From: a virus
Strand: one strand, 5' to 3'
IMG/VR virus record: IMGVR_UViG_3300047121_000094
Coordinates: 1-47,125 of that record
Length of the DNA: 47,125 bases
Position numbers and translations under genes: made by a program. Below the pieces are notes generated by a model that was not told the DNA's origin, made no database searches, and saw only the letters and a program-made list of their open reading frames with translations. Below are positions 9,501 through 22,192 of the stretch, in pieces (position 1 is the stretch's first letter; every line of letters begins with the position of its first letter).

Positions 9501-10234
9501 GTGAACACACCGTTGTTTCCGCCAATATTACTGACGTTTGCATTACCTGTTACAGTCAATGAAGTTAATGAACCAACACTAGTGATGTTTGGTTGAGCGG
9601 CTGTGCTTAGTGTCCCTGTCAATACGCTTGCTCCAATTACGCCTGAGTTAGCATAGACATTACCTGCTGTTATATTTGCTGTTACTGCTAATGAACTTAA
9701 TGTACCAACGCTAGTAATATTTGGTTGAGCATCAGTTGTCAATGTACCGGTTACAGTTGTGAATATACCGGACGCGGCGCCGATATTACCTACGTTAGCG
9801 TTACCTGTTACGCTCAATGCACCGCCCATTGATACGAGATTGCTTGATTTGTTGAAAGTAAATGCTGATGAGCCACCAAATGATTCATCATCATTAAATT
9901 GAATTTGAGTGTTGCTACCACCTGGATCGCTTAGATCCCAAGCAGTACCGTTAGCATATAATAGGTTATCAGTTTTTACATTACCGGCAGCGACATTACC
10001 ACTAATGTTCAATACATTATTATTAAAGTCATATGTAAGTGCGGCTTCGCCTGACAACGCAGTGCCGTTCATGAAAACGACTTGTGAGTTACTTGCGGCT
10101 ACTGTTGGAAACGTTTCAACATTACCGTCACTAGTTTTTACCGATAGTGTATCACTATCGTCTAAGAATATTGTACCTTTACCGGCTGGGGGTGTTGGTA
10201 CTGTATTTGCCGCGTTTTGTTTTAAGATTAGCAT
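6572..10234 (-). CDS. large repetitive tail fibre protein (1220 aa)
   Basis: A long fibre made mostly of beta repeats: about ten copies of [18 protein letters not shown] alternating with [20 protein letters not shown] blocks. The N-terminus (MLILKQNAANTVPTPPAGKG) differs from every other fibre here and may define a different attachment point. A module near residues 690-830 ([32 protein letters not shown]) recurs in three other fibres. The C-terminal ~130 residues (DLAEKYVADADYEAGT to VIEVAVGRF) form a distinct domain of a type seen at marine phage fibre ends, probably a trimerisation or autoproteolytic tip. It has its own late promoter box upstream and a terminator at its 3' end. Confidence 0.85.
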   Translation of the reverse strand: MLILKQNAANTVPTPPAGKGTIFLDDSDTLSVKTSDGNVETFPTVAASNSQVVFMNGTALSGEAALTYDFNNNVLNISGNVAAGNVKTDNLLYANGTAWDLSDPGGSNTQIQFNDDESFGGSSAFTFNKSSNLVSMGGALSVTGNANVGNIGAASGIFTTVTGTLTTDAQPNITSVGTLSSLAVTANITAGNVYANSGVIGASVLTGTLSTAAQPNITSVGSLTSLTVTGNANVSNIGGNNGVFTTVSGTLSTASQPNITSVGTLSALGVNGNLTASNINANTGAFYGNGAGLTNIPGGNITGNISGNITNANFAAFAAEVTDASQPNITSVGTLVDLTVTGNASAGNVNTAGKVVASSLESNVTTGTAPFVVASTTKVTNLNADLLDGYSTATAATGNTVVIRDTDGSFSANIITATLSGAATTAGTVTTAAQPNITSVGTLSSLAVTGNATAGNVYANSGTIGASLLTGTLTTAAQPNITSVGTLSALTVTGNASAGNISTGGALSVTGNANVGNIGATNGVFTNVSGNGSSLSAITGANVTGTVPSATTAGTVTTAAQPNITSVGTLTSLAVTGNATAGNIYANSGTIGASLLTGTLTTAAQPNITSVGTLTSLAVTGNISAGNVSATTFTGALSGAATTAGTVTTAAQPNITSVGTLSSLSVTGNVAAGNLTTTGVLSVTGTGVSSIAGNLDMTSNNIINLATPVAGTDAATKQYVDDLASTALVYHEGVIAATTGTLASATGGTITYNNGTAGVGATLTTTGTFNLIDTANVQTVGARILVKNEANAAHNGVYTYTSTTVITRATDADSYGPGAGELSLNNYFFVSGGDVNKGSAYVLDAPTGTITFGTSNITFAQFSSSQVYLAGTGLTLSNLTFSVNASQSQITSVGTLTSLGVSGTITAANITANTGVFTGNGSALTALNASNISSGTLAQARLANSSLTVNGTSISLGGSGTITATATNALTIGTGLGGTSYNGSTGVTITNTGVTSISAGTNIAVSAATGGVTVSVTGTVPTATTAGTVTTAAQPNITSVGTLTGLTLSGTLTGAVQIGTGTATHFGTTLTTGANSTAGTITGNWSLSAGSRLNATYADLAEKYVADADYEAGTVLIFGGAHEVTLSTDYDSHRVAGVVSTNPAYTMNNDCAGAHIATIALQGRVPVKVHGPIAKGDLMVSGADGRAVANNMARAGTILGKALENFEGGSGVIEVAVGRF

Positions 10235-10283
10235 GTTTTTTCTCTCCTACTATGGTAGACACTCTCTTGCCATATGTGTAATG

Positions 10284-10291
10284 TATTTATC
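10284..10291 (-). promoter_or_regulatory. T4-type late promoter box GATAAATA
   Basis: GATAAATA on the minus strand, with 49 bases to the ATG of the 1220-aa fibre gene; a good AGGAGAG Shine-Dalgarno lies between. It fits the T4 late consensus TATAAATA, read by the gp55 sigma factor. A second match, AATAAATA, lies at 10318-10325 and could be a tandem promoter. Confidence 0.65.
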
Positions 10292-10367
10292 ATTTCACCC
10301 AAGTTTAGCATATACACTATTTATTTTAGTTCCATATATTATTAAACTTATGGACTCTGTAACCCTG

Positions 10368-10649
10368 TTATGTAGATATAAATGATGTGTTTCCTATACT
10401 AGAAGCATATGCATCTATATCATTTCGTCTTTGGACGACACTTCTAACATTAGCACCTAAAACTACATCTTCTATGGAAGTACCCTCAGTTACTAATCCT
10501 TGTCGTATTTGATAATCAGCGATTTCTTGCATAGCAAGAGTAGCGCGTTCTTTTAAAGCAGATTCTATCCAGTCCTGTGGACTATAAAAGACATATTCCA
10601 GTGCTTTTTGTTCTGCATCTGATATTGTAATTGTGTATGTTTTTGACAT
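10368..10649 (-). CDS. small fibre-locus protein
   Basis: 93 residues. The opening (KTYTITISDAEQKALEYV), followed by DWIESALKERATLAMQEIADYQ, resembles a small protein often found beside phage tail-fibre genes, mostly helical, with no enzymatic motif. It lies 13 bases after the 551-aa adhesin and ~130 bases before the 1220-aa fibre. A fibre-assembly or structural role is inferred from position only. Confidence 0.65.
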   Translation of the reverse strand: MSKTYTITISDAEQKALEYVFYSPQDWIESALKERATLAMQEIADYQIRQGLVTEGTSIEDVVLGANVRSVVQRRNDIDAYASSIGNTSFIST

Positions 10650-10662
10650 AATTTTTTCCTTA

Positions 10663-12318
10663 TTATCTTACGTAGACTTCTACTCTGGCACTACGATTTA
10701 TACCCGTATTATCTTGGCAGCAGTTTATACGATCACCCGCTGAATAATCTCCAAAACTTGAGTCCATACCTATACCACCGCTTACGTCATCTGAACCCGG
10801 GGCTCCTCCGATAGCAAGTGACGATGGGTCTACATAAAGCCCTTCACCATTTTCATTCCAACCAAAGCCCCATCTGACTTTAGCGGCGAAATTGTAGTAA
10901 CCCGCCCTAAAATTTTGAAAGTTAAATCCATAAAAACGAATATCTACTTGACTTGAAAATACACTACTGCTCCATCCACTAAAGGTTTTTGCGTCTTGTA
11001 TAAAATATCCACCGTAATTAGTGACGTTGTACAAGTATGTTCCGGCAGTTGTGAAGAAGTTTAATAGTGAAATTTTTGCTACTGTACTTCTTTGTCTATT
11101 AAAACTCTTTTCCATCCATGTCCAAACCCCAACACCGGGTATACTTCCTCCGCTTGTAGTTATATCAGGCCATCTGGCCATAATATCTGCGCCTTCATAA
11201 TAATTAAAAACATCATATTTGGCATCGCCGTCATCAAGATTTAAAGCAGTAGGATTCAATGTATTTGCTGTCGTCCAATAATTTGCAGAGTAATTAAATG
11301 TTGTCCCTCTAGTTGCTTTCATAGCAAGCATCCAGCCGCCACCATTATAAGCACTATCCATTATACAATAGACTTTAGTTGAACCTACTGTAGGTATGTT
11401 AATATAATATACTCCATCGGGAGCATTCGTATTCATTGCTTTAATAACAGATGCCGAATCAGCAGGATTAAAAGCAGACCCGAGTGGTGCGGTAACGTTA
11501 TATCGTCCTCGTTGGGCATTGAATACTTGACCTATTTCGTCATCAGTTAATGCTCTATTATAAATTAAAACAGAGCCCATGTTCCCTATGAATAATTCTC
11601 CTGTATTGCCTTCACCTATACGTAACTCTTCCGTATTACTTGGAGTATTGATAACAGTTGTTTGATAAGCACATCGTATAGTATTAATAAATGTTGACTT
11701 TGATGTGCCATCAAAACGTATAGCCATCTGTTGCCAAGTGTTTAATGTAATACTATTTGCCGGAGTATTAATAGCATTGTTGGCCGGAGATTCATAATGC
11801 AAATACAAACTTGGTCTATTAACGGCAACAGAATACTGTTGGTCATTTCCTTTACTTACTAGTCCATGCCATGTACCGCCGCCACCAGCTGGATTAAACC
11901 AACATAATACAGTATATTGTTGTGTGCCTGCGAAATTTAATGTAGAACTGTTGGGGATACTAATTCTGTTTGTACCATCAAATTGAAATGAACCATTGCC
12001 AACAGTACTATATGTTACACCACTACCGGGCAATGTTCCATTATTATTATTTCCACTCAAATCAGTAACAGTTGTACCGCTACCACTATATGTGCCAGGC
12101 ATTCCTGGATCCATGTATAGTACTAATCCAGATGTAGGGATAGTTTCTGCACGTTTTTGTTCGCTTACCCAAGTTGATCCATCATTAAATTCCATCTCTG
12201 ATCTACTTGAATTATAGCGTAACATACCTGCTGATGCGCTAGGTCTTTGTGCACCTGTACCAGACGGTAGTGCAACAAAACCTGTATCATCAATTGTTGT
12301 ATTTTTAAGTGTTGCCAT
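10663..12318 (-). CDS. adhesin with LamG and fibrinogen-like domains
   Basis: 551 residues in three parts. Residues 1-~52 are the shared attachment module (MATLKNTTIDDTGF, then QRPSASAGMLRYN and FNDGSTW). Residues ~60-272 form a LamG/concanavalin-like domain that ends RALTDDEIGQVFNAQRGRYNV. Residues ~285-551 resemble a fibrinogen C-terminal domain, with DGVYYIN, VYCIMDS and GGGWMLAMK near its start and RVEVYVR at its end. Both folds bind carbohydrates, so this is probably a receptor-binding tip. Its ATG overlaps the previous stop as TAATG, implying translational coupling. Confidence 0.82.
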   Translation of the reverse strand: MATLKNTTIDDTGFVALPSGTGAQRPSASAGMLRYNSSRSEMEFNDGSTWVSEQKRAETIPTSGLVLYMDPGMPGTYSGSGTTVTDLSGNNNNGTLPGSGVTYSTVGNGSFQFDGTNRISIPNSSTLNFAGTQQYTVLCWFNPAGGGGTWHGLVSKGNDQQYSVAVNRPSLYLHYESPANNAINTPANSITLNTWQQMAIRFDGTSKSTFINTIRCAYQTTVINTPSNTEELRIGEGNTGELFIGNMGSVLIYNRALTDDEIGQVFNAQRGRYNVTAPLGSAFNPADSASVIKAMNTNAPDGVYYINIPTVGSTKVYCIMDSAYNGGGWMLAMKATRGTTFNYSANYWTTANTLNPTALNLDDGDAKYDVFNYYEGADIMARWPDITTSGGSIPGVGVWTWMEKSFNRQRSTVAKISLLNFFTTAGTYLYNVTNYGGYFIQDAKTFSGWSSSVFSSQVDIRFYGFNFQNFRAGYYNFAAKVRWGFGWNENGEGLYVDPSSLAIGGAPGSDDVSGGIGMDSSFGDYSAGDRINCCQDNTGINRSARVEVYVR

Positions 12319-13031
12319 TATCTAATCCATACTTGTACGTGTGTGAGGTAAGCGGCCTCGTCTGCCTGAGCTTGATCTATTCCCATATAATTTCTTGCAC
12401 TAAAAGTTGTTAGAGCATGATTATAAAAACCAGTATCTATAGTTATATAGCCATCGTTATTATATGCTCCTTGGGCCCATGGTCTATAAGAATATGTTCT
12501 TGGTCCACTCCAAACAGCAGTAGCACCGGATAATAAAACATTTATAGATGGTGCTGTATTATATACTTTTGTAAAATTTAAAATTTCTGTTTCTCCGCCG
12601 GCGGCATTTGTGCAATATAAATTATTTGTTTCGTTATCAAAACTATCAACACAATGCCATAGTACACAGTATCTAATTTGTGTATGTGTTGGTAAATTGC
12701 TTAGTGATAGTGTGTAATTCACTGGGCCTGTGTTATAACCATGTGCATTAACACATCCTAATTGACCAAAATCTAACATTGTAAAGTTTGTGGTGTTATT
12801 CCAATTTCCTAAATACAAATTTGCATCTCGTCCTTCATAATAATGAAGTGTTGGTTCATTAGGTGTAAAACTTGTATTAGCCCAACTTGAACCATTAGCA
12901 AATTCTATTTGACTTGTAGTGTTGTTAAAACGAATACTACCGGCAGTAGTCGCAGGTCTTTGCGCCGTACTACCAGTGGCAATTTTAATAAAGCCAGTAT
13001 CATTTATTGTTGTATTTTTAAGATTTGCCAT
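12318..13031 (-). CDS. adhesin with shared N-terminal module and unknown C-terminal domain
   Basis: 237 residues. The first ~52 residues (MANLKNTTINDTGF, then QRPATTAGSIRFN and FANGSSW) are the same module as in both neighbours. The rest is a single beta-rich domain with several Cys (GCVNAHG, RYCVLWHCVDS, LYCTN) that I do not recognise; it ends LTHVQVWIR, similar to the RVEVYVR end of the 551-aa neighbour. TAATG overlaps at both ends couple it to the genes on either side. Likely an alternative or accessory receptor-binding head on a common attachment site. Confidence 0.75.
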   Translation of the reverse strand: MANLKNTTINDTGFIKIATGSTAQRPATTAGSIRFNNTTSQIEFANGSSWANTSFTPNEPTLHYYEGRDANLYLGNWNNTTNFTMLDFGQLGCVNAHGYNTGPVNYTLSLSNLPTHTQIRYCVLWHCVDSFDNETNNLYCTNAAGGETEILNFTKVYNTAPSINVLLSGATAVWSGPRTYSYRPWAQGAYNNDGYITIDTGFYNHALTTFSARNYMGIDQAQADEAAYLTHVQVWIR

Positions 13032-14290
13032 TATACATTAAACCTTGATCTTTGAGCATTAAAATTTTGTGTGATTTCTGATTGTGAAAGCACACGATTA
13101 TACATTCTTGCAATTGCAATATCACCCGTAGCACTTGCGTATATAGGAATACCATAGGTTGATCCTACATTAAATTGTCCAGAACCAGTATATTGATTTT
13201 GCACACTTGCACTAGGAGTTTGTAATACTGCATTGGCATAAAACTGTTTGGCAAAAGTTGAATTATTGTATGTGAATACCCAATGATACCATACGTTATT
13301 TGATGGTCTATAGTTATCACCATAATCATTATCATTACCATACATGCCAAATACCATGCCTCTTGACCCAGAATTATACAATATGTGTAATCCTTGATTT
13401 ATTGCAGTAATGCCTTGTCCAAAAATGCCAAAACTTGTACTATCAGTCATACGAGCCCATACTTCAAGTGTAAAATTCTGTTGTAAATTTATATTGCCTG
13501 CATTAATGTGCGTATTCAAGCCAGTAAATGCTAACGACCCACCGTTGCTTGAAGACCAACTCATATTATTTGTACGCATTCCATCAACGAAAGGAGTAGA
13601 ATATGCACCTAATTCAAGTTGCATATTTCTTACTTGAGGATTTATTCCTGAACCATAACCTGTATAAGTCGCTAACATTGCTCTATTATCACTTGGACTA
13701 TTTTGTAACCAAGTAGCGTTTGGTCCGGCTGGTGTTATATTCTCAATTTTATAACGTGCCCATGAAGTTGTAGCATTAACTGAAGTGTTAACAAAACTAT
13801 ACTTTGTATACGATCCATTTTGCATATACCACAAAACACCACCCGGAACATCTGCTCTCATATCAAAACTCAAACTATATGGCAATAATCCGTTTGCTTC
13901 AAAAATAGGTCTTAAATCATAGTATTGTGCAAACTCTCCACTATTAAATTGTTGTGTTGGATTGCTTAACAAATTTATAGTAGGTGCGCCAAATCTACCA
14001 TGTTTATTATTTCCTGATATATCATAAACAATTTGTCTACTAGGATAGTAACTATCCGTGTTGCCAAAATCATAATATAATCCTAAACCAGATGTTACTA
14101 TGGCGCCATCTACTGGTGCGTTAGTAGCAGGATCTATCCAAAGTGAACCATTGTAAACTTCTGTTCTAGCAATAGTAGAATTATATCTCATCATACCGAG
14201 TGTGGGACTACCCGGGCGTTGTGATAACGTACCGTTAGGGAGTGTTAAAAATCCTGTATCGTTGACTGTAGTGTTTTTTAGTGTTGCCAT
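13031..14290 (-). CDS. adhesin with LamG domain
   Basis: 419 residues. Shared attachment module at 1-~52 (MATLKNTTVNDTGF, then QRPGSPTLGMMRYN and YNGSLW), then a carbohydrate-binding-like segment (about 70-230) and a LamG/concanavalin-type domain with NFTLEVWARM, WYHWVFTYN and IAIARMYNRVLSQSEITQNFNAQRSRFNV at the C-terminus. The end is nearly the same as the middle of the 551-aa adhesin, which therefore looks like this architecture with a fibrinogen-like domain added. Good Shine-Dalgarno (AGGAGA) upstream. Confidence 0.82.
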   Translation of the reverse strand: MATLKNTTVNDTGFLTLPNGTLSQRPGSPTLGMMRYNSTIARTEVYNGSLWIDPATNAPVDGAIVTSGLGLYYDFGNTDSYYPSRQIVYDISGNNKHGRFGAPTINLLSNPTQQFNSGEFAQYYDLRPIFEANGLLPYSLSFDMRADVPGGVLWYMQNGSYTKYSFVNTSVNATTSWARYKIENITPAGPNATWLQNSPSDNRAMLATYTGYGSGINPQVRNMQLELGAYSTPFVDGMRTNNMSWSSSNGGSLAFTGLNTHINAGNINLQQNFTLEVWARMTDSTSFGIFGQGITAINQGLHILYNSGSRGMVFGMYGNDNDYGDNYRPSNNVWYHWVFTYNNSTFAKQFYANAVLQTPSASVQNQYTGSGQFNVGSTYGIPIYASATGDIAIARMYNRVLSQSEITQNFNAQRSRFNV

Positions 14291-14313
14291 ATTCTATCTC
14301 CTAGAACATGGTT

Positions 14314-18558
<4,245 letters not shown>

Positions 18559-18593
18559 TTAACTAAACCAGATTTTTTAAGACTAGTTTAATA

Positions 18594-21500
18594 TTATGTT
18601 TTAATATAACTGCTTACTAGATTTACAACACAACTTGCGCTGTTTGTAGTCGCGTAAACAGATACGTTTCCTGATACTCCGTTGATATTTGCACTTAGTT
18701 CAATAATGTCTGCACTTACGTTTGAGGATATTGAACCATATATCGTTATATAAGCATCTGTACCATCGTGTACAAGCAATGTTTCAACTGACTGATAGCC
18801 ATTAGTTCCGCTTGCGCTGATTACATACTTAGCAGTTCTATAATCGCTTGGAGCAAAACTATCAATTAGTGTTGCTGTCGCTGTTGGTACATTGACATTT
18901 GCACGATTGCTTGTCACACCTACTTGTAGTTTAGCAACGCCACCTACAACCGCATTACCTGAAACAGCAAGACTTGTTAATGTACCTACTGATGTGATAT
19001 TTGGTTGTGCCGCAGTTGTTAATGTACCAGTTAGTGTTGCACCGCTTACGTCGCCGGTAGCACTTATGTTACCCGCACTTGCATTACCTGAAACAGCAAG
19101 GCTTGTTAATGTACCAACACTAGTGATATTCGGTTGAGCATTAGTGTATACTGTACCGGCTACAAGAGCATTTGCTACTTGACCAGTGACGTTAGCACCT
19201 GTAAGATTTGTTAATCCACTACCGTTACCAGTAAACACACCTGTGTTTGCTGTGATATTGGCAGCAGTGATGTTGCCGTTTACAGCAAGACCAGTCAATG
19301 TGCCAATACTAGTGACGTTAGGCTGTGCCGCTGTAGTCAATGTACCTGTGACTAAAGTAAACACCGCGTTATTAGCACCGATGTTACCAACGTTAGCATT
19401 ACCTGTTACAGATAATGCACCACCTGTTGATAAGTTACCTGCACTTACGTTAGCAGTGAAGATACCAGCACCGCCACCGATATTACCGACGTTAGCATTA
19501 CCAGTTACGCTTAATGCGCCACCAGTTGTTAAGTTACCACCTGATACGTTACCGGTTGCGGCTACTGTAGTTGAGAATACGCCTGCACCTGCTCCGATGT
19601 TACCAACGTTAGCATTACCAGTTACAGATAATGCACCACCTGTTGATAAGTTACCACCGGTAATATTACCAGTTGCAGTAATTAAGCCACCTGTACCTAA
19701 ATTACCTACGTTAGCATTACCAGTTACACTCAGTGCTCCAGCAGTAGTTAAGTTACCACCACTTACGTTACCAGTTGCTACTACTGCACCAAGTGTAGTT
19801 AAGTTACCACCACTTACGTTACCAGTTGCTACTACTGCGCCACCTGTAGTTAAGTTACCACCACTTACGTTACCTGTTGCAGTAATTAAACCACCTGTGC
19901 CTAAGTTACCGACGTTAGCATTACCAGTTACGCTTAATGCACCACCTGTTGATAAGTTACCTGCACTTACGTTAGCAGTAAACACACCTGCGGCTGCACC
20001 GATATTACCTACGTTAGCATTACCTGTTACACTTAGTGTTGATAGTGTACCAACGCTAGTGACGTTTGGTTGACTTGCAGTAGTCAGTGTACCAGTCAAT
20101 AATGAAGCACCGATAGTACCGCTATTAGCATATACGTTACCTGCCGTTACATTTGCTGTAACTGCTAATGAGCCTAATGTACCAACACTTGTTAAACTTG
20201 AATTAACAACAGTTGATGAAAGTGTTGTACCTGATAGATTTGCGGCATTTGGAGTTAGTGCTACATTGGCAGCCGCAGTCAATTGACCTTGACTATTAAC
20301 CGTAAATGTAGCATTGTAATCACCATTACCATATGAGCCGGCTGTTACAGTAGTATTAGTGATACTGAACGTATCTCCGGTTAACGTTAATCCTGTACCT
20401 GCTAAGTATGTACCTGCACCTGAGAATTGTACCCAATCGATTGGATCAGTACCAACTGTAGTTACGTCATCAATTTGCACCCAACCAGTTGAGTTGTATA
20501 GTGTACCTGCAGTAACGAATGTAAAGTCTCCACCTTGAATCTCGGCAGCAGTATCAAAGTCGGTAGCACGGGTCAACACAGTTGTGCTTGTACGGACATA
20601 GATACCGTTATGTGCTGTGTTGGCTTCGTCCTTGACAAGAATTCGCATACCATTTGATAGTGCAACACCATCAATAGTTGTATAAGTACCGGTTGTAGTA
20701 AGAGTTGCGCCAACACCCGCTGTGCCATTGTTATATGTAACAGTACCACCTGAGATAGATGCAAGAGTATTGGGAGTTGCGGCATCGCAACTTGCATGTA
20801 CATGTAAACCTTGTGCAATGTCATCAACATACTGTTTAGTTGCCGCATCACTTGATGCAACTGGAGCACTAACGTTAGAAATAATAAAGTTACCAACGTT
20901 AACTGTACCAGTACCTGTAGGAGTTAAATTGATATTTTGATTTGAACCAGTTGCAGTAATTGTCACACTTGATGTTTTACCAACAATCAAATCGGTTACA
21001 ACGTTTGCACTTGAAACTATATTACCTGTCACATCTAATGATGAAAGTGTACCAAGGCTAGTTACATTTGGTTGTGCCGCTGTTGACAATGTACCACTGA
21101 TGTTATTACCAGTAATGTTTGCATTAGCATCACGAACAACAACTGTATTTGCTGTTGCCGCTGTTGCAGTATCATAACCGTCTAATAAATCAGCATTTAA
21201 ATTCGTTACTTTAGTAGTTGATGCTACTACGATTGGTGCTGTACCAGTTGCAACGTTTGATTCTAATGCACTTGCTACAACTTTTCCAGCAGTAGTTAAG
21301 TTACCACCTGATACGTTACCAGTTGCGGCTACGAGACCTGCTGTTGTGATATTTCCACCACTTACATTACCAGTTGCTACTACTGCGCCAGCAGTAGTTA
21401 AGTTACCACCACTTACATTACCAGTTGCTACTACTGCGCCAGCAGTAGTTAAGTTACCACCACTTACATTACCAGTTGCAGTAATTAATCCACCTGTGCC

Positions 21501-22172
21501 TAAATTACCGACGTTAGCATTACCTGTTACGCTTAATGTTCCACCGGTTGATAAGTTACCACCTGTTACTGTACCTGTAGCAGTAACAATTCCGGCTGTG
21601 CCTAAGTTACCAACGTTAGCATTACCTGTTACATTTAATGTTCCACCGGTTGATAAATTACCACCAGTAACAGTACCGGTTGCAGTAATTAAGCCACCTG
21701 TGCCTAAGTTAGCAACGTTAGCATTGCCTGATATATTTGCATATCCAGTGATGTTTGCACCAGTGGATGTGATAACCATTGTTGTATTGCCATCAACGTT
21801 TGCAATGATATTACCATTTGCTACCGGTACGCTTACGCTTGAATTGCCGTTACTGATACCTGAAGTACCAACTGTTACCCAACTTAAGTTACCTGAACCG
21901 TTAGTCTGCAAGAATTGTCCTGAAGTACCACCGGTGATTATCACGTTACCGTTTGCACCTAAATTGCTTACGCCGTTAACTGTGAGTCCAGTCAATGTAC
22001 CTACACTAGTGATGTTAGGTTGAGCGTTAGTCGTTAACGATCCTGTAAAGAAATTTGCAGTAGCCAGATTACCGAGATTAGCGTTACCTGTAAATAAATT
22101 ACCAGAAACCGCATCGATATTTGCGTTACCTACTGTTAAACCATTTTTGACTACGAAATTTTTTATACTCAT
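18594..22172 (-). CDS. repetitive tail fibre protein (1192 aa)
   Basis: Begins MSIKNFVVKNGLTVGNANID, the same N-terminal type as the 1408-aa fibre. Two blocks of tandem repeats (GNVSGGNLTTAGAVVATG and [18 protein letters not shown]) flank the shared [22 protein letters not shown] module, which lies near residues 430-560. The C-terminal ~100 residues (LIDSFAPSDYRTAKYVISAS, then VETLLVHDGTDAYITIYGSI) are homologous to the end of the 774-aa fibre, so two fibres with different N-termini carry the same tip type. No promoter box or terminator is visible between this gene and its neighbours. Confidence 0.85.
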   Translation of the reverse strand: MSIKNFVVKNGLTVGNANIDAVSGNLFTGNANLGNLATANFFTGSLTTNAQPNITSVGTLTGLTVNGVSNLGANGNVIITGGTSGQFLQTNGSGNLSWVTVGTSGISNGNSSVSVPVANGNIIANVDGNTTMVITSTGANITGYANISGNANVANLGTGGLITATGTVTGGNLSTGGTLNVTGNANVGNLGTAGIVTATGTVTGGNLSTGGTLSVTGNANVGNLGTGGLITATGNVSGGNLTTAGAVVATGNVSGGNLTTAGAVVATGNVSGGNITTAGLVAATGNVSGGNLTTAGKVVASALESNVATGTAPIVVASTTKVTNLNADLLDGYDTATAATANTVVVRDANANITGNNISGTLSTAAQPNVTSLGTLSSLDVTGNIVSSANVVTDLIVGKTSSVTITATGSNQNINLTPTGTGTVNVGNFIISNVSAPVASSDAATKQYVDDIAQGLHVHASCDAATPNTLASISGGTVTYNNGTAGVGATLTTTGTYTTIDGVALSNGMRILVKDEANTAHNGIYVRTSTTVLTRATDFDTAAEIQGGDFTFVTAGTLYNSTGWVQIDDVTTVGTDPIDWVQFSGAGTYLAGTGLTLTGDTFSITNTTVTAGSYGNGDYNATFTVNSQGQLTAAANVALTPNAANLSGTTLSSTVVNSSLTSVGTLGSLAVTANVTAGNVYANSGTIGASLLTGTLTTASQPNVTSVGTLSTLSVTGNANVGNIGAAAGVFTANVSAGNLSTGGALSVTGNANVGNLGTGGLITATGNVSGGNLTTGGAVVATGNVSGGNLTTLGAVVATGNVSGGNLTTAGALSVTGNANVGNLGTGGLITATGNITGGNLSTGGALSVTGNANVGNIGAGAGVFSTTVAATGNVSGGNLTTGGALSVTGNANVGNIGGGAGIFTANVSAGNLSTGGALSVTGNANVGNIGANNAVFTLVTGTLTTAAQPNVTSIGTLTGLAVNGNITAANITANTGVFTGNGSGLTNLTGANVTGQVANALVAGTVYTNAQPNITSVGTLTSLAVSGNASAGNISATGDVSGATLTGTLTTAAQPNITSVGTLTSLAVSGNAVVGGVAKLQVGVTSNRANVNVPTATATLIDSFAPSDYRTAKYVISASGTNGYQSVETLLVHDGTDAYITIYGSISSNVSADIIELSANINGVSGNVSVYATTNSASCVVNLVSSYIKT

Positions 22173-22192
22173 TTTGTTTTGATCCTATTTTT

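Noticed and set aside
10663-14290. Diversity-generating retroelement acting on the adhesin genes
   Set aside because: LamG and fibrinogen-like tips are typical targets, but there is no reverse transcriptase gene and no template/variable repeat pair biased at adenines in the window.
18892-22023. Long plus-strand open frames of up to 295 codons inside the fibre genes
   Set aside because: They are antisense to the repeats. The repeated codons happen to lack reverse-strand stops, giving low-complexity Pro/Val/Leu-rich translations; no start signals or domains.
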